Positions 27,372 through 36,865 of a stretch of DNA of 64,000 bases are shown piece after piece. A model generated the notes under the pieces. It was given only the letters and a program-made list of their open reading frames with translations. It had not been told where the DNA came from and made no database searches. Position numbers and translations under genes: made by a program. Numbering within the stretch: the first letter of the stretch is position 1; each line of letters begins with the position of its first letter. Origin of the DNA: Sphingobacteriia bacterium (GTDB taxonomy: Bacteria; Bacteroidota; Bacteroidia; Bacteroidales; UBA7960); contig JAABRR010000001.1 in the NCBI GenBank assembly GCA_011390785.1, forward strand, positions 1-64,000, in the 5' to 3' direction.

Positions 27372-29125
27372 TTCAAAAAATATTCTTTTTGCCGTCTTTT
27401 GTCTTTGTCATTGCGGGCAACAAATATCTTTTTGCCGGTTATTGGATCATATCCCGAATAATAAATGGTAGTGGCAAGAGTCATTGGTGTTGGGGTAAAT
27501 TCCTGAACCTGCTCCGGCTGATAGCCAAGGCGGTTAAGCAACACTGAAAGGTCTTTCATATCCTGTTCTGTTGTTCCCGGATGCCCTGAAATAAAGTATG
27601 GCACCAATTGAAAAGGCAAAGATTCTTTCTGGCAAATGGTGCGAAATAATTTATGAAACTGTTCAAAAGTACTAAAATCAGGCTTTCGCATCAGTCTGAG
27701 AACCCCGGGCGATGTGTGTTCAGGAGCCACTTTCAATCTGCCCGAAACATGAGAACGGATAAGCTTTTGGACATAAGGTTTTAGTCCATAGCGCTGTTCC
27801 TGCTCTTCTGTTTTACCCAGCAACATATCATAGCGAACCCCGCTACCAATGGTTATTCGTTTAATTCCTTTTACTTTTTCTGCCTTTTCATAAAGCCTGA
27901 TCAAAGGATTATGATCAAAATTTAAATTCTTGCATGTATTGGGAAAAATACAACTGGGTCGTTTGCAATGTTTGCATATTTCTTTATCGACACCTTCCAT
28001 TTTGTACATGTTGGCCGAAGGCCCACCAAGATCGGTAATGTGGCCTTTAAAACCAGGCATCTGAGAAATTTGTTCCAACTCCTTGATGATCGACTTCTCA
28101 GAACGGCTTTGCACAAATTTGCCCTGGTGCATATTAATGGCACAAAAACTACATCCACCAAAACAACCCCTATGAATATTTACCGAATATTTTATCATTT
28201 CGTAAGCTGGGATGGGAGGCTTTTTGGCATATTTGGGATGAGGCAGACGGGTAAATGGTAGTTCCCAGGTTTGATCAACAGTGGATTCTATGGCGGGCAA
28301 TAACGGCGGATTCACCACCACTTTCTGTTTGTCATAAACCTGAACCAATCTGGGGGCATCTAAACTATTCGAAGTTTCTTCAATAATGCGAAAAGCATCA
28401 CCAAAGGTTTTTTTATTTGCCAAACAATCCTCATGTGATGGGATGTTTTTATCAATCCAGCCTGTTACCTGAGTGAGATGTTTTTCAACCGGATGTAAAA
28501 ATGCTGACTGAGGGAGGTTGTGAATTGATGATATCGGAACCCCTTTTATCACCAGACGCAACAGTTGCCTCCAGGATTCTTCGGCCATGCCATATAAAAG
28601 AAGATCAGCGCCACTTTCAATTAATGCAGATGGCTTTACCTTATCCTGCCAGTAATCATAATGAGTAAAACGCCGCATAGAAGCTTCTACCCCGCCTAAC
28701 ACAACGGGGATTTCCGGGTATAAATCTTTAAGAATTTTTGTATATACCACAGATGCATAATCCGGACGATAACCCGCTCTGCCGCCAGGGGTATATGCAT
28801 CATCTGACCTACGGCGACGCAAGGCGGTGTAGTGATTTACCATAGAATCCATACTGCCGGCCGAAACACCAAAAAAGTATTTCGGAACACCCAGTTTTTT
28901 GAAATCGCGAAGATCATCGCGCCAGTTGGGTTGGGGTATAATGGCTACCTTAAGGCCCATGCTTTCAGCAATACGTCCTAAAATGGCCGTCCCAAATGAA
29001 GGGTGATCTATATAGGCATCGCCGGAAACAAGAATAATATCTGGTTGTTCCCATCCCAGGGAAGAAATTTCATCAGCAGTTACTGGTAAAAAAGATAATT
29101 GCGGATTATTTAGGGATTTATTCAT
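27347..29125 (-). CDS. ygiQ: YgiQ-family radical SAM protein
   Basis: This is a UPF0313/YgiQ radical SAM enzyme of 592 residues. The [4Fe-4S] cluster motif CxxxCxxC is in NIHRGCFGGCSFCAINMHQG. Upstream, the N-terminal cobalamin-like domain begins DIILVSGDAYIDHPSFG, and family blocks FFGVSAGSMDSMVNHY and LLYGMAEESWRQLL follow. A second cysteine cluster lies in KEICKHCKRPSCIFPNTCKN. The basic C-terminal tail (KKKKKPRF) is translated from the terminator of the convergent gene. The reaction of this family is not established to my knowledge. It lies 18 bases downstream of a receiver-domain gene. Confidence 0.92.
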   Translation of the reverse strand: MNKSLNNPQLSFLPVTADEISSLGWEQPDIILVSGDAYIDHPSFGTAILGRIAESMGLKVAIIPQPNWRDDLRDFKKLGVPKYFFGVSAGSMDSMVNHYTALRRRRSDDAYTPGGRAGYRPDYASVVYTKILKDLYPEIPVVLGGVEASMRRFTHYDYWQDKVKPSALIESGADLLLYGMAEESWRQLLRLVIKGVPISSIHNLPQSAFLHPVEKHLTQVTGWIDKNIPSHEDCLANKKTFGDAFRIIEETSNSLDAPRLVQVYDKQKVVVNPPLLPAIESTVDQTWELPFTRLPHPKYAKKPPIPAYEMIKYSVNIHRGCFGGCSFCAINMHQGKFVQSRSEKSIIKELEQISQMPGFKGHITDLGGPSANMYKMEGVDKEICKHCKRPSCIFPNTCKNLNFDHNPLIRLYEKAEKVKGIKRITIGSGVRYDMLLGKTEEQEQRYGLKPYVQKLIRSHVSGRLKVAPEHTSPGVLRLMRKPDFSTFEQFHKLFRTICQKESLPFQLVPYFISGHPGTTEQDMKDLSVLLNRLGYQPEQVQEFTPTPMTLATTIYYSGYDPITGKKIFVARNDKDKRRQKEYFLKKKKKPRF

Positions 29126-29143
29126 TTAAGGCAGGGCAGTATT

Positions 29144-29641
29144 TCAGCCCAGGATTTGAATAAGTGCAAGTATTATTATGCCAAGCGAAAGCAGAAAAAT
29201 GATCGATAATACAACTTTTCTGCTTCTTTTAAGGACCATATTTTCCTTTTTAATATGATTCTCAAAGGTGATTCTTCTTATTAAATTTCTAATTCTTTCA
29301 ATGGCCGCTTCAGATTTTACTACATAATCGTAGGCACCGGCTTTTATTGTATTGGTGGCTACTTCCAACTCGTCCACACTGGTAAGAAAAATAATCTGAA
29401 CGGCATTTCCCATTTTCCTTATTTGCTTCATGGTTTCCATACCATCCAGGTGATTTTCGCCTAGCATGTAGTCCATTAAAATAATTTCAGGATTCAGATG
29501 CATATTATTGATACAGTCTTCGCCACTAGTCAGAACCTTAACGTTCATAAAGTTTCTTGACTCTAAAGCATGACGTATTACCCCAGCGTAAAACTTGTCA
29601 TCTTCTACAATAAAAATTTGCGTATAGTCCGGTTTACCCAT
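29144..29641 (-). CDS. Receiver-domain protein with C-terminal membrane anchor
   Basis: The 165-residue product is a CheY-like receiver (1-125) with all key residues: E13/D14/D15 in IVEDDKF, phosphorylatable D57 in ILMDYML, T87 in FLTSVD and K109 in YVVKS. Instead of an output domain it continues with a basic amphipathic helix and a hydrophobic segment (about 142-163, VVLSIIFLLSLGIIILALIQ). It is thus probably tethered to the inner membrane with the receiver in the cytosol. The ATG at 29641 is used; the frame also has a TTG two codons earlier. It is the first gene before ygiQ and is divergent from the octaheme operon. Its partner kinase is unknown. Confidence 0.85.
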   Translation of the reverse strand: MGKPDYTQIFIVEDDKFYAGVIRHALESRNFMNVKVLTSGEDCINNMHLNPEIILMDYMLGENHLDGMETMKQIRKMGNAVQIIFLTSVDELEVATNTIKAGAYDYVVKSEAAIERIRNLIRRITFENHIKKENMVLKRSRKVVLSIIFLLSLGIIILALIQILG

Positions 29642-30173
29642 TTTCAAATATTTAAATAAGGAGACAAAAGAACTGAGCTAATTTACGATTTATTTTAGTC
29701 ATACAAACTATTTATTTACGCTTAATATAAAACACTCTATGGTCTGTTAATTAACTTATTACTCTGGTATTTTCAGTGATATAGTCGCGTGTATATATTC
29801 AATTAGACGCTGAAGAATCCATGTTAGAAATCTTAAATCTGCTTATTGATTGTTTTTCAGTAGGCCCTAATTATCTGTTTCATGCCTGCTTTAGAACCGG
29901 TAAAAATTTCAGCTTCAGAAATTTAAAATTAGTCTAAATAAGAATAAACAACCCACCGACCTGACTTCCTATCACTTGCATTGCATGTACATATACCCAT
30001 ATAAAGAAATACTGAGTACAACAATATGCTGAGTATACCTACATTTGTGGGCATTAAAATATCTGATAAACCACAATTGTTAAAAAGTATGATTTATCAG
30101 TACTTAGGCAGAAATATAAAAAATGATAATACAACACTTTGAAAAATAAGAGCAATTAAAAAATAACAATTAC
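29642..30173 (+). promoter_or_regulatory. Divergent control region upstream of the octaheme operon
   Basis: This 532-base spacer contains no gene. It shows a direct repeat, CTGAGTACA at 30012-30020 and CTGAGTATA at 30029-30037, with 17-base periodicity. It also shows an inverted repeat CTGATAAA (30063-30070) / TTTATCAG (30093-30100) with 22 bases between the arms. These lie 70-160 bases before the cytochrome start, where an activator or repressor of the sulfur cluster would bind. No consensus for a known regulator is claimed. Confidence 0.4.
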
Positions 30174-31742
30174 ATGAAAAACACTGTAACATTCATATTA
30201 TCGGTAGTAGTACCTCTTATAATAATAACAGTGGTATTACGTGATGCATCGGAAGAAAATACAAAACTCGCCGAGCTTCGCAAGGAGCAAAGTATTCCGC
30301 ATATACCAGGTGTTGACCACAGTAAGCATGAGGTGCTTCAAAGGGATTTTGACAACCCTCATGAAATTACGGCAACATGCCTCTCCTGCCACACTGAACG
30401 TGGAGAAGAGCTATTGCATAGTTTCCATTTTACCTGGGAAAGAGAAGAATTTATTGAAGGCCGCGGGGTAACCTACCTTGGGAAAAAGAATTTGCTAAAC
30501 AACTTTTGTACCGGTATTTTCTCTAATGAATCTACCTGTAATCGTTGCCATGCAGGTTTTGGATGGGATGATATGGATTTTGATTTTACCAATCCTTATA
30601 ATATAGACTGCCTTGTTTGTCATGACAACACGGGCACTTATGAAAAACTAAAGGGAGGAGCCGGTTACCCAACACCCGGACAGGATTTTCGGACCATTGT
30701 ACAAAATGTTGGCCAGCCAAAGAAAGAAAACTGCGGTTACTGTCACTTCCATGGCGGTGGAGGGAACAATGTGAAACATGGCGACCTTGAAATGGCGCTA
30801 CTTACTGCTTCACGCGAAGTAGACGTACATATGGGAGTTGATGGAGCCAATATGGAATGTGTAGACTGCCATACAGCAGAAAATCATGTTATGAAAGGAA
30901 GATATTATGGTGTTTCATCTACCAACGAACGCAGGGCAACCTGCGAACAATGCCATACGGCAAACCCCCACATTGACGATATGCTCAATTCGCATGTTGC
31001 CAAAATTGCCTGCCAAACCTGTCACATTCCTGAATATGCAAAAGTAAATGCTACCAAAATGTATTGGGACTGGTCAACTGCCGGTAGACTGGATGATGGA
31101 AAAATATTTGAATTGTATGATGGAGAAGGTAATGCAATTTACCAATCTATAAAAGGCGATTTTGAATGGAAAACCAACGTTGAACCCGAATATTTCTGGT
31201 TTAATGGAACTGCCGACCATTTTCTGATTTCTGACAAGGTAGACACCACAGCAGCCTATCTTGAAATCAACACTCTTTTTGGAGATGCCAGCGACCGCGA
31301 TTCAAGAATCATCCCGGTAAAGGTTCACCGCGGAAGACAGCCCTACGACCCTGTTCATCTTTCTATTTTGCAGGCAAAACTTTGGGACAGAGAACCAGGC
31401 AAGGGCGCATTATGGCTTGATCTGGATTGGGAAAGGGCTTTGATAGAAGGTATGAAATACCTGGATCGGCCCTACAGTGGTAAATGGAATTTTGTTAATA
31501 CCGAAATGTACCTGCCAGTAAACCACATGGTTTCTCCGGCCAGCCAGGCATTACAATGCCAGGATTGCCACACCCGCGAAAACAGCAGAATGCAGTTGGT
31601 TGAAGGTTCGTATATACCGGGCAATACGAAATATGCAGCAGTAGATAATATGGGTGTAATGCTTATTATACTTTCGTTTATTGGTGTATTTATACACGCA
31701 GTTATTAGATACTTTTCGGTAAAAAAACTAAAACAATCATAG
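30174..31742 (+). CDS. Octaheme cytochrome c, tetrathionate reductase type
   Basis: The 522-residue protein carries eight CxxCH heme-binding motifs, beginning at C69, C122, C146, C187, C229, C257, C280 and C462. An N-terminal hydrophobic segment (about 4-23) and a C-terminal one (about 485-508) would hold it at the inner membrane with the hemes in the periplasm. The heme number, the long heme-free stretch between the seventh and eighth motif, and the cytochrome b partner fit the octaheme tetrathionate reductase family. Members of that family can also reduce nitrite or hydroxylamine in vitro. The downstream rhodanese/transporter genes favour a sulfur oxyanion as substrate here. It is the first gene of the cluster; CcmF for heme attachment is encoded at 54328. 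Confidence 0.88.
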   Translation: MKNTVTFILSVVVPLIIITVVLRDASEENTKLAELRKEQSIPHIPGVDHSKHEVLQRDFDNPHEITATCLSCHTERGEELLHSFHFTWEREEFIEGRGVTYLGKKNLLNNFCTGIFSNESTCNRCHAGFGWDDMDFDFTNPYNIDCLVCHDNTGTYEKLKGGAGYPTPGQDFRTIVQNVGQPKKENCGYCHFHGGGGNNVKHGDLEMALLTASREVDVHMGVDGANMECVDCHTAENHVMKGRYYGVSSTNERRATCEQCHTANPHIDDMLNSHVAKIACQTCHIPEYAKVNATKMYWDWSTAGRLDDGKIFELYDGEGNAIYQSIKGDFEWKTNVEPEYFWFNGTADHFLISDKVDTTAAYLEINTLFGDASDRDSRIIPVKVHRGRQPYDPVHLSILQAKLWDREPGKGALWLDLDWERALIEGMKYLDRPYSGKWNFVNTEMYLPVNHMVSPASQALQCQDCHTRENSRMQLVEGSYIPGNTKYAAVDNMGVMLIILSFIGVFIHAVIRYFSVKKLKQS

Positions 31743-31756
31743 CACGAATAACTAAA

Positions 31757-32431
31757 ATGATCATGGCAAAAACAGAAAAAGTTTACATATACAAATCTTA
31801 CGAAAGATTCTGGCACTGGACCCAGGCATTCCTGATTTTTTTTCTTGCACTAACCGGGTTTGAAGTACACGGATCATTCAGTTTTTTTGGATTTGAATCG
31901 GCAGTAGATCTTCACAACAAAGCAGCATGGGCTTTTATAATTCTCACAATTTTTACCATTTTCTGGCATTTTACCACCGGCGAATGGCGGCAATATCTTC
32001 CAACTACTGAAAACCTGAGAGCGCAAGCAGAATACTATATTTTTGGTATTTTTCGTAATGCTCCACATCCTACCCGAAAAACGACTCTCAGCAAATTGAA
32101 TCCCTTGCAAAGGCTGGTTTATCTGTCATTGAAGATTCTTGTATTCCCTGTTATGATTGCCAGTGGTCTGGCTTATATGTTCTACCGTTATCCCAGCGAA
32201 GGAGAAATTGTTGAATTGGGTATTTCCAGTCTGGAAAGGGTTGCCCTGGCACACACCATCGGCGCTTATATTCTCATCGCTTTTGTTGTTGTTCACCTTT
32301 ATCTTATAACTACCGGACATACCGTAACATCAAATCTGAAAGCCATGATTACCGGATGGGAAGAACTGGAAAAAGATGAAAAAGAAGATGATAAGAAGAA
32401 AAACGATGAACCAGAGAAAGAAATTTCATAA
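31757..32431 (+). CDS. Cytochrome b561-type membrane subunit
   Basis: The 224-residue product is a four-helix diheme cytochrome b of the thiosulfate-reductase/Ni-hydrogenase type. Histidines placed as heme ligands are in SYERFWHWTQAF, ESAVDLHNKAAW, FTIFWHFTTGEW, ALAHTIGAYI and VVVHLYLITTGH. The C-terminal tail is highly charged (KDEKEDDKKKNDEPEKE) and cytosolic. It follows the octaheme gene by 14 bases and would pass electrons from menaquinol to it. An alternative ATG two codons downstream is equally possible. Confidence 0.9.
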   Translation: MIMAKTEKVYIYKSYERFWHWTQAFLIFFLALTGFEVHGSFSFFGFESAVDLHNKAAWAFIILTIFTIFWHFTTGEWRQYLPTTENLRAQAEYYIFGIFRNAPHPTRKTTLSKLNPLQRLVYLSLKILVFPVMIASGLAYMFYRYPSEGEIVELGISSLERVALAHTIGAYILIAFVVVHLYLITTGHTVTSNLKAMITGWEELEKDEKEDDKKKNDEPEKEIS

Positions 32432-32494
32432 TTTCGATGATACAAACAATTTATTTAAACTATTAGCATAAAGGCATAAATAAAAATATTGATA

Positions 32495-33742
32495 ATGAAA
32501 GAATTGACCCTTTTTTTGATTGCTTTTACTATTGTAATTAACAGCTCATGGGCCCAACTAACTATCAGTGCCGATTTAAGCCCCCGTGCTGAACTAAGAC
32601 ATGGATACCGAACCTTACCTTCACCTGACGCAAAAGCCGCTGCCAGTATTAATCAACGTTCACGGCTGGTATTAAACCACAAACACGAAAACATCATTAT
32701 CCGTTTTTCTTTTCAGGATATACGAATTTGGGGGCAGGAACAACAAAAACAAGCAGTTCCATCGCTGTCTATCCACGAAGCGTGGGCAGAACTCTTGTTT
32801 TCTGAAAAAATTTCTTTGAAAGTTGGAAGACAAGAATTAAAATACGATAACCAAAGATTGCTGTCTACAAACGATTGGCTTCCAATGGGGCAAAAACATG
32901 ATGCAGCCCTTTTGAAAATGAAACCAACAGCCGGTGAACTTCATATCGGAGGTGCATTTAACCAGTCATCAGCCGCTTTTGGCCGAAACTTTGAAACAAT
33001 ATATGGAGTAAATAATTATAAATATCTAACCTTCTTATGGTATAAAACCCAGTTTGCTGAAGATGCAAGTCTTTCTCTGTTAGGCATTTATGATGGTTAT
33101 GAAGCATCCAACGAAACCGATGATGTTTACACACGTGGAACCTGGTCGGCATTGTTTCAGTTTAAACTCGGAGAAACATCCAATCTTATGGTCAACCCTG
33201 CCCTACAACATGGTAAAACACCCGCCAACCAAAATATTCAGGCTTTTTATCTGAGATCAGAACTTGGCACCAAACCTGCTGAAAAACTATGGTCAACTTT
33301 GGGGCTTGAGCTTATTTCGGGAAATGATCCTGAAGACAATTCCAAATTTCGGGTGTTCGATCCTACACATAGTGCCGGCCATGCCAACAGTGGTTTTATG
33401 GACTATTTCACCAACTATCCTGTTCACACGCGTGGTGCAGGACTGGTAAACCCTTTCCTGAAAAATAATTATTCAATCAACCCAAAGGTTAATTTAGGTG
33501 CAGATCTTCACCTATTCTTCATTCAAAACGATTTTATTAATAATGGCGAAGAGATCAGTAAATACCTGGGTACCGAAATCGATCTTACACTTTCATATGC
33601 CTTCAACACTTCAACCAGAATTATCAGTGGTTTTCACTGGATGTTTGGTTCTGACTCAATGGAGATCATTAATAGTGGAAGCCGTGAAGAACCTGCCTAT
33701 TTTGCCTATATAATGCTCAGAATACGGCCCAAACTATTGTAA
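32495..33742 (+). CDS. Outer-membrane porin, alginate-export-like
   Basis: The 415-residue product has a signal peptide (ending NSSWAQ) and a body of amphipathic beta-strands resembling the alginate export/OprE-like porin family. Early markers are LSPRAELRHGYRTLP, RSRLVLNHKHENIIIRFSF and LKVGRQELKYDNQRLLST. Proteins of this family often accompany respiratory multiheme genes, and alginate is not implied. In this cluster it could admit the sulfur oxyanion through the outer membrane; that is inference. The ATG at 32495 is preferred over a TTG two codons upstream. Confidence 0.8.
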   Translation: MKELTLFLIAFTIVINSSWAQLTISADLSPRAELRHGYRTLPSPDAKAAASINQRSRLVLNHKHENIIIRFSFQDIRIWGQEQQKQAVPSLSIHEAWAELLFSEKISLKVGRQELKYDNQRLLSTNDWLPMGQKHDAALLKMKPTAGELHIGGAFNQSSAAFGRNFETIYGVNNYKYLTFLWYKTQFAEDASLSLLGIYDGYEASNETDDVYTRGTWSALFQFKLGETSNLMVNPALQHGKTPANQNIQAFYLRSELGTKPAEKLWSTLGLELISGNDPEDNSKFRVFDPTHSAGHANSGFMDYFTNYPVHTRGAGLVNPFLKNNYSINPKVNLGADLHLFFIQNDFINNGEEISKYLGTEIDLTLSYAFNTSTRIISGFHWMFGSDSMEIINSGSREEPAYFAYIMLRIRPKLL

Positions 33743-33795
33743 ATTTTGTCAATTATGCGCTACTACTAATCACTTAATATCAAAAAACAGTTCTC

Positions 33796-34881
33796 ATGAT
33801 ACATTCAAACATACTTTCAAAACTTACGGCACTCATTATTTTTGTTTTGCTGTTTACAAATTGCTCCAATTCAGAATCAGAAACCCAGGTAGAAAGCTCA
33901 GTAAACGAAGCTGACGTACTTTTGCAATACCTTGAGGAGAACGGCAATATTGTTAATGATACCCCAATACCCTACTTTGTTAATGCTGATGAAATTTACA
34001 ACAGTTTACGCGCAAGCAATTACCATGTTATTGATGTAAGACCTGCGAGGGAGTTTAAACGGGGGCATATACAAAATGCTATCAACATTCAGCCAGAAAA
34101 TATACTGGAATATTTTGAAAATCAGATAGAACCCAATAGTTTCGAAAAAATTGCTATTGTTTGCAACAATGCCCATCTTTCGGGCTACGTGGTTGCTATT
34201 TTGCGTATGTTGGGTTATAAAAACACCTATAATATGCGTTTTGGTATGAGCTCATGGAACGAAAGTATAGCACGCAGAGCATGGGCCGCCAACATTTCTG
34301 ACGACCTTATCGGAAGGTTGGAAATTGCTCCACATCCTAAGAATGAACCCGGAAAACTACCCGTTCTCAATACCGGAAAAACCAATGGATATGATATATT
34401 GAGAACCCGTGCACAAGAAGCGCTTGAAATCAAATGGTCAGATGTTAGTATTGATTATATGGATGCCCTTGAAAATAAAGACACCTATTATATCATAAAC
34501 TATTGGCCTACTTCGCTTTATGACCAGGGTCACTTACCAGGGGCAATACAATACGATCCTAAGAAAGCTTTCCATAGCGAAGAAGATATTCTAACACTTC
34601 CATCAGACAAGCCCATTGTTGTATATTGCTTTACCGGCCAAAATGCTGCTTATGCCAACGCATATCTGGCAGTTATGGGGTATCAGTTCAAAAGTCTTGA
34701 TTATGGTGCCAATGGATTCATCCACGCAACTATGAAAGCTACTCAACGCGCCAGCAGGTCATTCTCAGATATGCACATTAAAAATTTCCCGCTCGAAAGA
34801 GATGGCCTTAACAGCATAAGCACAGATGTTGCAGTACCGGGAGAAATTATTGAGGTAACCACCGCAGCAGGAGGTTGCTGA
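33796..34881 (+). CDS. Double-rhodanese lipoprotein with GGC tail
   Basis: The 361-residue protein has a lipoprotein signal with C23 (LLFTNCSNSE). Two rhodanese domains follow: the first (about 60-160) has VIDVRPAREF and a loop with C123 (AIVCNNAHLSG), and the second (about 210-310) has a loop with C278 (VVYCFTGQNAAY). Both therefore keep a plausible sulfur-accepting cysteine. A tail of ~40 residues ends in IIEVTTAAGGC, so the last residue is C361. The same ending occurs on the other two rhodanese proteins of the cluster. It is probably anchored in the periplasm or at the outer membrane and handles sulfane sulfur. It is transcribed with the porin (53 bases) and the transporter (46 bases). Confidence 0.85.
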   Translation: MIHSNILSKLTALIIFVLLFTNCSNSESETQVESSVNEADVLLQYLEENGNIVNDTPIPYFVNADEIYNSLRASNYHVIDVRPAREFKRGHIQNAINIQPENILEYFENQIEPNSFEKIAIVCNNAHLSGYVVAILRMLGYKNTYNMRFGMSSWNESIARRAWAANISDDLIGRLEIAPHPKNEPGKLPVLNTGKTNGYDILRTRAQEALEIKWSDVSIDYMDALENKDTYYIINYWPTSLYDQGHLPGAIQYDPKKAFHSEEDILTLPSDKPIVVYCFTGQNAAYANAYLAVMGYQFKSLDYGANGFIHATMKATQRASRSFSDMHIKNFPLERDGLNSISTDVAVPGEIIEVTTAAGGC

Positions 34882-34927
34882 GAAAAACTAATAGGATTTA
34901 TATATACGTCAATTTAAAGTAAAAAAT

Positions 34928-35449
34928 ATGGAAAATCAAAAACCCAAACCTTTTATGAACCCTTACCTTGCAGGTTTCTTGTTGGGACTGGTTCTTCTGG
35001 CATCATTTGTTATTACAGGCCGGGGCCTTGGAGCAAGTGGGGCGGCAAAAGACGTTGTGATAACTACCATTGGTAGTTTAGCACCCGAATATGCACAAAA
35101 ATCACCCTTTTACGCATCATTTTTTAACAGCGAAGAAAGGCCGATTCGTTCCTGGTTGGTATTTTTAGCCATGGGAGTTATTGTTGGTGCCTTTATAAGC
35201 GGTGCGTCATCACAAAGAATGGGATTAAAAATGGAAAGAGGCCCACAGATAGGAATAGCAGTAAGAGCTTTGTTTGCTATTGCCGGAGGCTTATTATTCG
35301 GCCTGGGGGCTCAGTTTGGCCGTGGCTGCACCAGCGGTGCCGCCCTTAGTGGTATGGCTGTTCTCTCTGCTGGCGGAATGCTTACCATGATGATGATATT
35401 TGGCAGTGGTTATATGATTGCCTGGTTTTTCAGAAAACTCTGGATTTAA
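34928..35449 (+). CDS. YeeE/YedE (TsuA-like) sulfur transporter, first half
   Basis: The 173-residue product has four to five transmembrane segments and corresponds to the N-terminal half of the YeeE/TsuA thiosulfate transporter family. The signature is LGAQFGRGCTSGAALSGMAV, with the only cysteine (C134) at the position that contacts thiosulfate in TsuA. The N-terminal helix is FLLGLVLLASFVITGRGLG. The other half is encoded 120 bases downstream as a separate gene, so the transporter is assembled from two chains. It ends with a basic residue cluster after the last helix. Confidence 0.88.
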   Translation: MENQKPKPFMNPYLAGFLLGLVLLASFVITGRGLGASGAAKDVVITTIGSLAPEYAQKSPFYASFFNSEERPIRSWLVFLAMGVIVGAFISGASSQRMGLKMERGPQIGIAVRALFAIAGGLLFGLGAQFGRGCTSGAALSGMAVLSAGGMLTMMMIFGSGYMIAWFFRKLWI

Positions 35450-35569
35450 TGATCTGCAGGTTTTTGAAACGAAAATTATCTGAAAAGTAGTTTCCCCTGT
35501 GTATTGTAGCTACAGCTACCAGAATTATTTAGAGTAGAAAATATAGTTTGAACTTTCAAAAATATTAAT

Positions 35570-36793
35570 ATGGCTCCATTTATTCCGGAGGGAATCGTTA
35601 ACCCTCAATTAAATTTATTCTTCGCGCTGGTTTTGGGTATTGGCTTTGGCTATGTGCTCGAACAGGCAGGTTTTTCATCTTCTAAAAAGCTGGCTGGTGT
35701 ATTCTATGGATATGACTTTGTAGTTTTACGTGTATTTTTTACCGCAGGAATAACAGCAATGGTAGGCTTACTCTTTTTAAGTTTTATGGGGTGGATAGAC
35801 ATGAGTCTGGTTTACATAAACCCAACCTATTTGTGGTCGGCTATTATCGGGGGAGTGATTATGGGTTTTGGATTTATTCTTGGCGGGTATTGTCCCGGTA
35901 CCAGCATTGTTGCCGCCACAACAGGCAAAGTGGATGCCATGCTGTTTTTAGCGGGTAGCATGATAGGTATGTTTATTTTCGGACACTTCTACAACCAATG
36001 GGAACCCATTTATACCGGATATTTTCAGGGAAATCCATTTGTATATGAAAGTCTGGGAATCTCTAAATCATGGTTTGCATTTTTACTGGTTATGGTGGCA
36101 ATTATCGCATTCGCGGTAACACAGAATATTGAAGACCGTGTTAACAATACCCCGTCACAAATCAAAGACCAACGTCCATCATACGCCTTACCAGCCATGT
36201 TGTTGATGCTGGCCATGTTTTCTTACCTTTTTCTGCCTGAACAAAGAAAAAGCAACGCATCAGAAATTCCTCCCGATCAACTTCATGCTTTACTTCAAGA
36301 CCCAAACCGTTTTGTTGATGTTGAAGAAGCAACATATAAAATCATTAAACAAGATGAAGACCTCGTTCTTATTGATGTAAGAAGCAGCGAAGATTTTGAA
36401 AGATTCTCTCTGCCAGGAGCTTTAAACATTAGTATGGAAGATATTATTGGACGCAGATACCGTGAATTTTTCAACAACAGCGATAAAAAAAAAGTATTTT
36501 ACAGCTATAGCGAAAGCTCGGCTCAATTAGCCTGGGCGGTGGCCAAAAGAGCTGGATTTGAAAATATCTATATTCTGCAAGGAGGTCTTAACGGGATGTT
36601 TGCAACTATTTTTGATTCACCTGATCAGCCCGGCGATCCCTATGATCTGGAAGAAGAATTTTCGATACGGTTTATTTCCAAAGCTAAACAAATGTTTCTG
36701 GATGGAGAAGCATTGCCCAGTGAACCAACTACGCCCTTGCCTGTAAAAACTATCATTGAACTCGAAACTGCCGGGGTTAGCGGAGGTTGCTAA
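35570..36793 (+). CDS. YeeE (TsuA-like) second half fused to rhodanese, GGC tail
   Basis: The 407-residue protein starts with about five transmembrane helices of the second YeeE half, with the motif GGYCPGTSIVAATTGKVDAM (C108). A final helix (about 206-222) leads to a rhodanese domain (about 255-350: VLIDVRSSEDFERFSLPGAL). The rhodanese catalytic position is S312 instead of cysteine (VFYSYSESSAQ), so that domain cannot form the usual persulfide. A Pro/Glu-rich linker ends in IIELETAGVSGGC. The only two cysteines in the chain are C108 of the transporter and C407 at the C-terminus. This suggests hand-over of sulfur between channel and tail. Confidence 0.85.
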   Translation: MAPFIPEGIVNPQLNLFFALVLGIGFGYVLEQAGFSSSKKLAGVFYGYDFVVLRVFFTAGITAMVGLLFLSFMGWIDMSLVYINPTYLWSAIIGGVIMGFGFILGGYCPGTSIVAATTGKVDAMLFLAGSMIGMFIFGHFYNQWEPIYTGYFQGNPFVYESLGISKSWFAFLLVMVAIIAFAVTQNIEDRVNNTPSQIKDQRPSYALPAMLLMLAMFSYLFLPEQRKSNASEIPPDQLHALLQDPNRFVDVEEATYKIIKQDEDLVLIDVRSSEDFERFSLPGALNISMEDIIGRRYREFFNNSDKKKVFYSYSESSAQLAWAVAKRAGFENIYILQGGLNGMFATIFDSPDQPGDPYDLEEEFSIRFISKAKQMFLDGEALPSEPTTPLPVKTIIELETAGVSGGC

Positions 36794-36865
36794 CGGTATT
36801 CTGAAAATGATAGGATCGAAGAATAGGAATATCAACCCAATCAAAACAAATTAAATTTTAATATT

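Noticed and set aside
34928..36793. Single transporter gene broken by a frameshift
   Set aside because: Each half ends or starts at a natural domain boundary with its own ATG, and a 120-base spacer without coding similarity separates them, so a genuine split is more likely.
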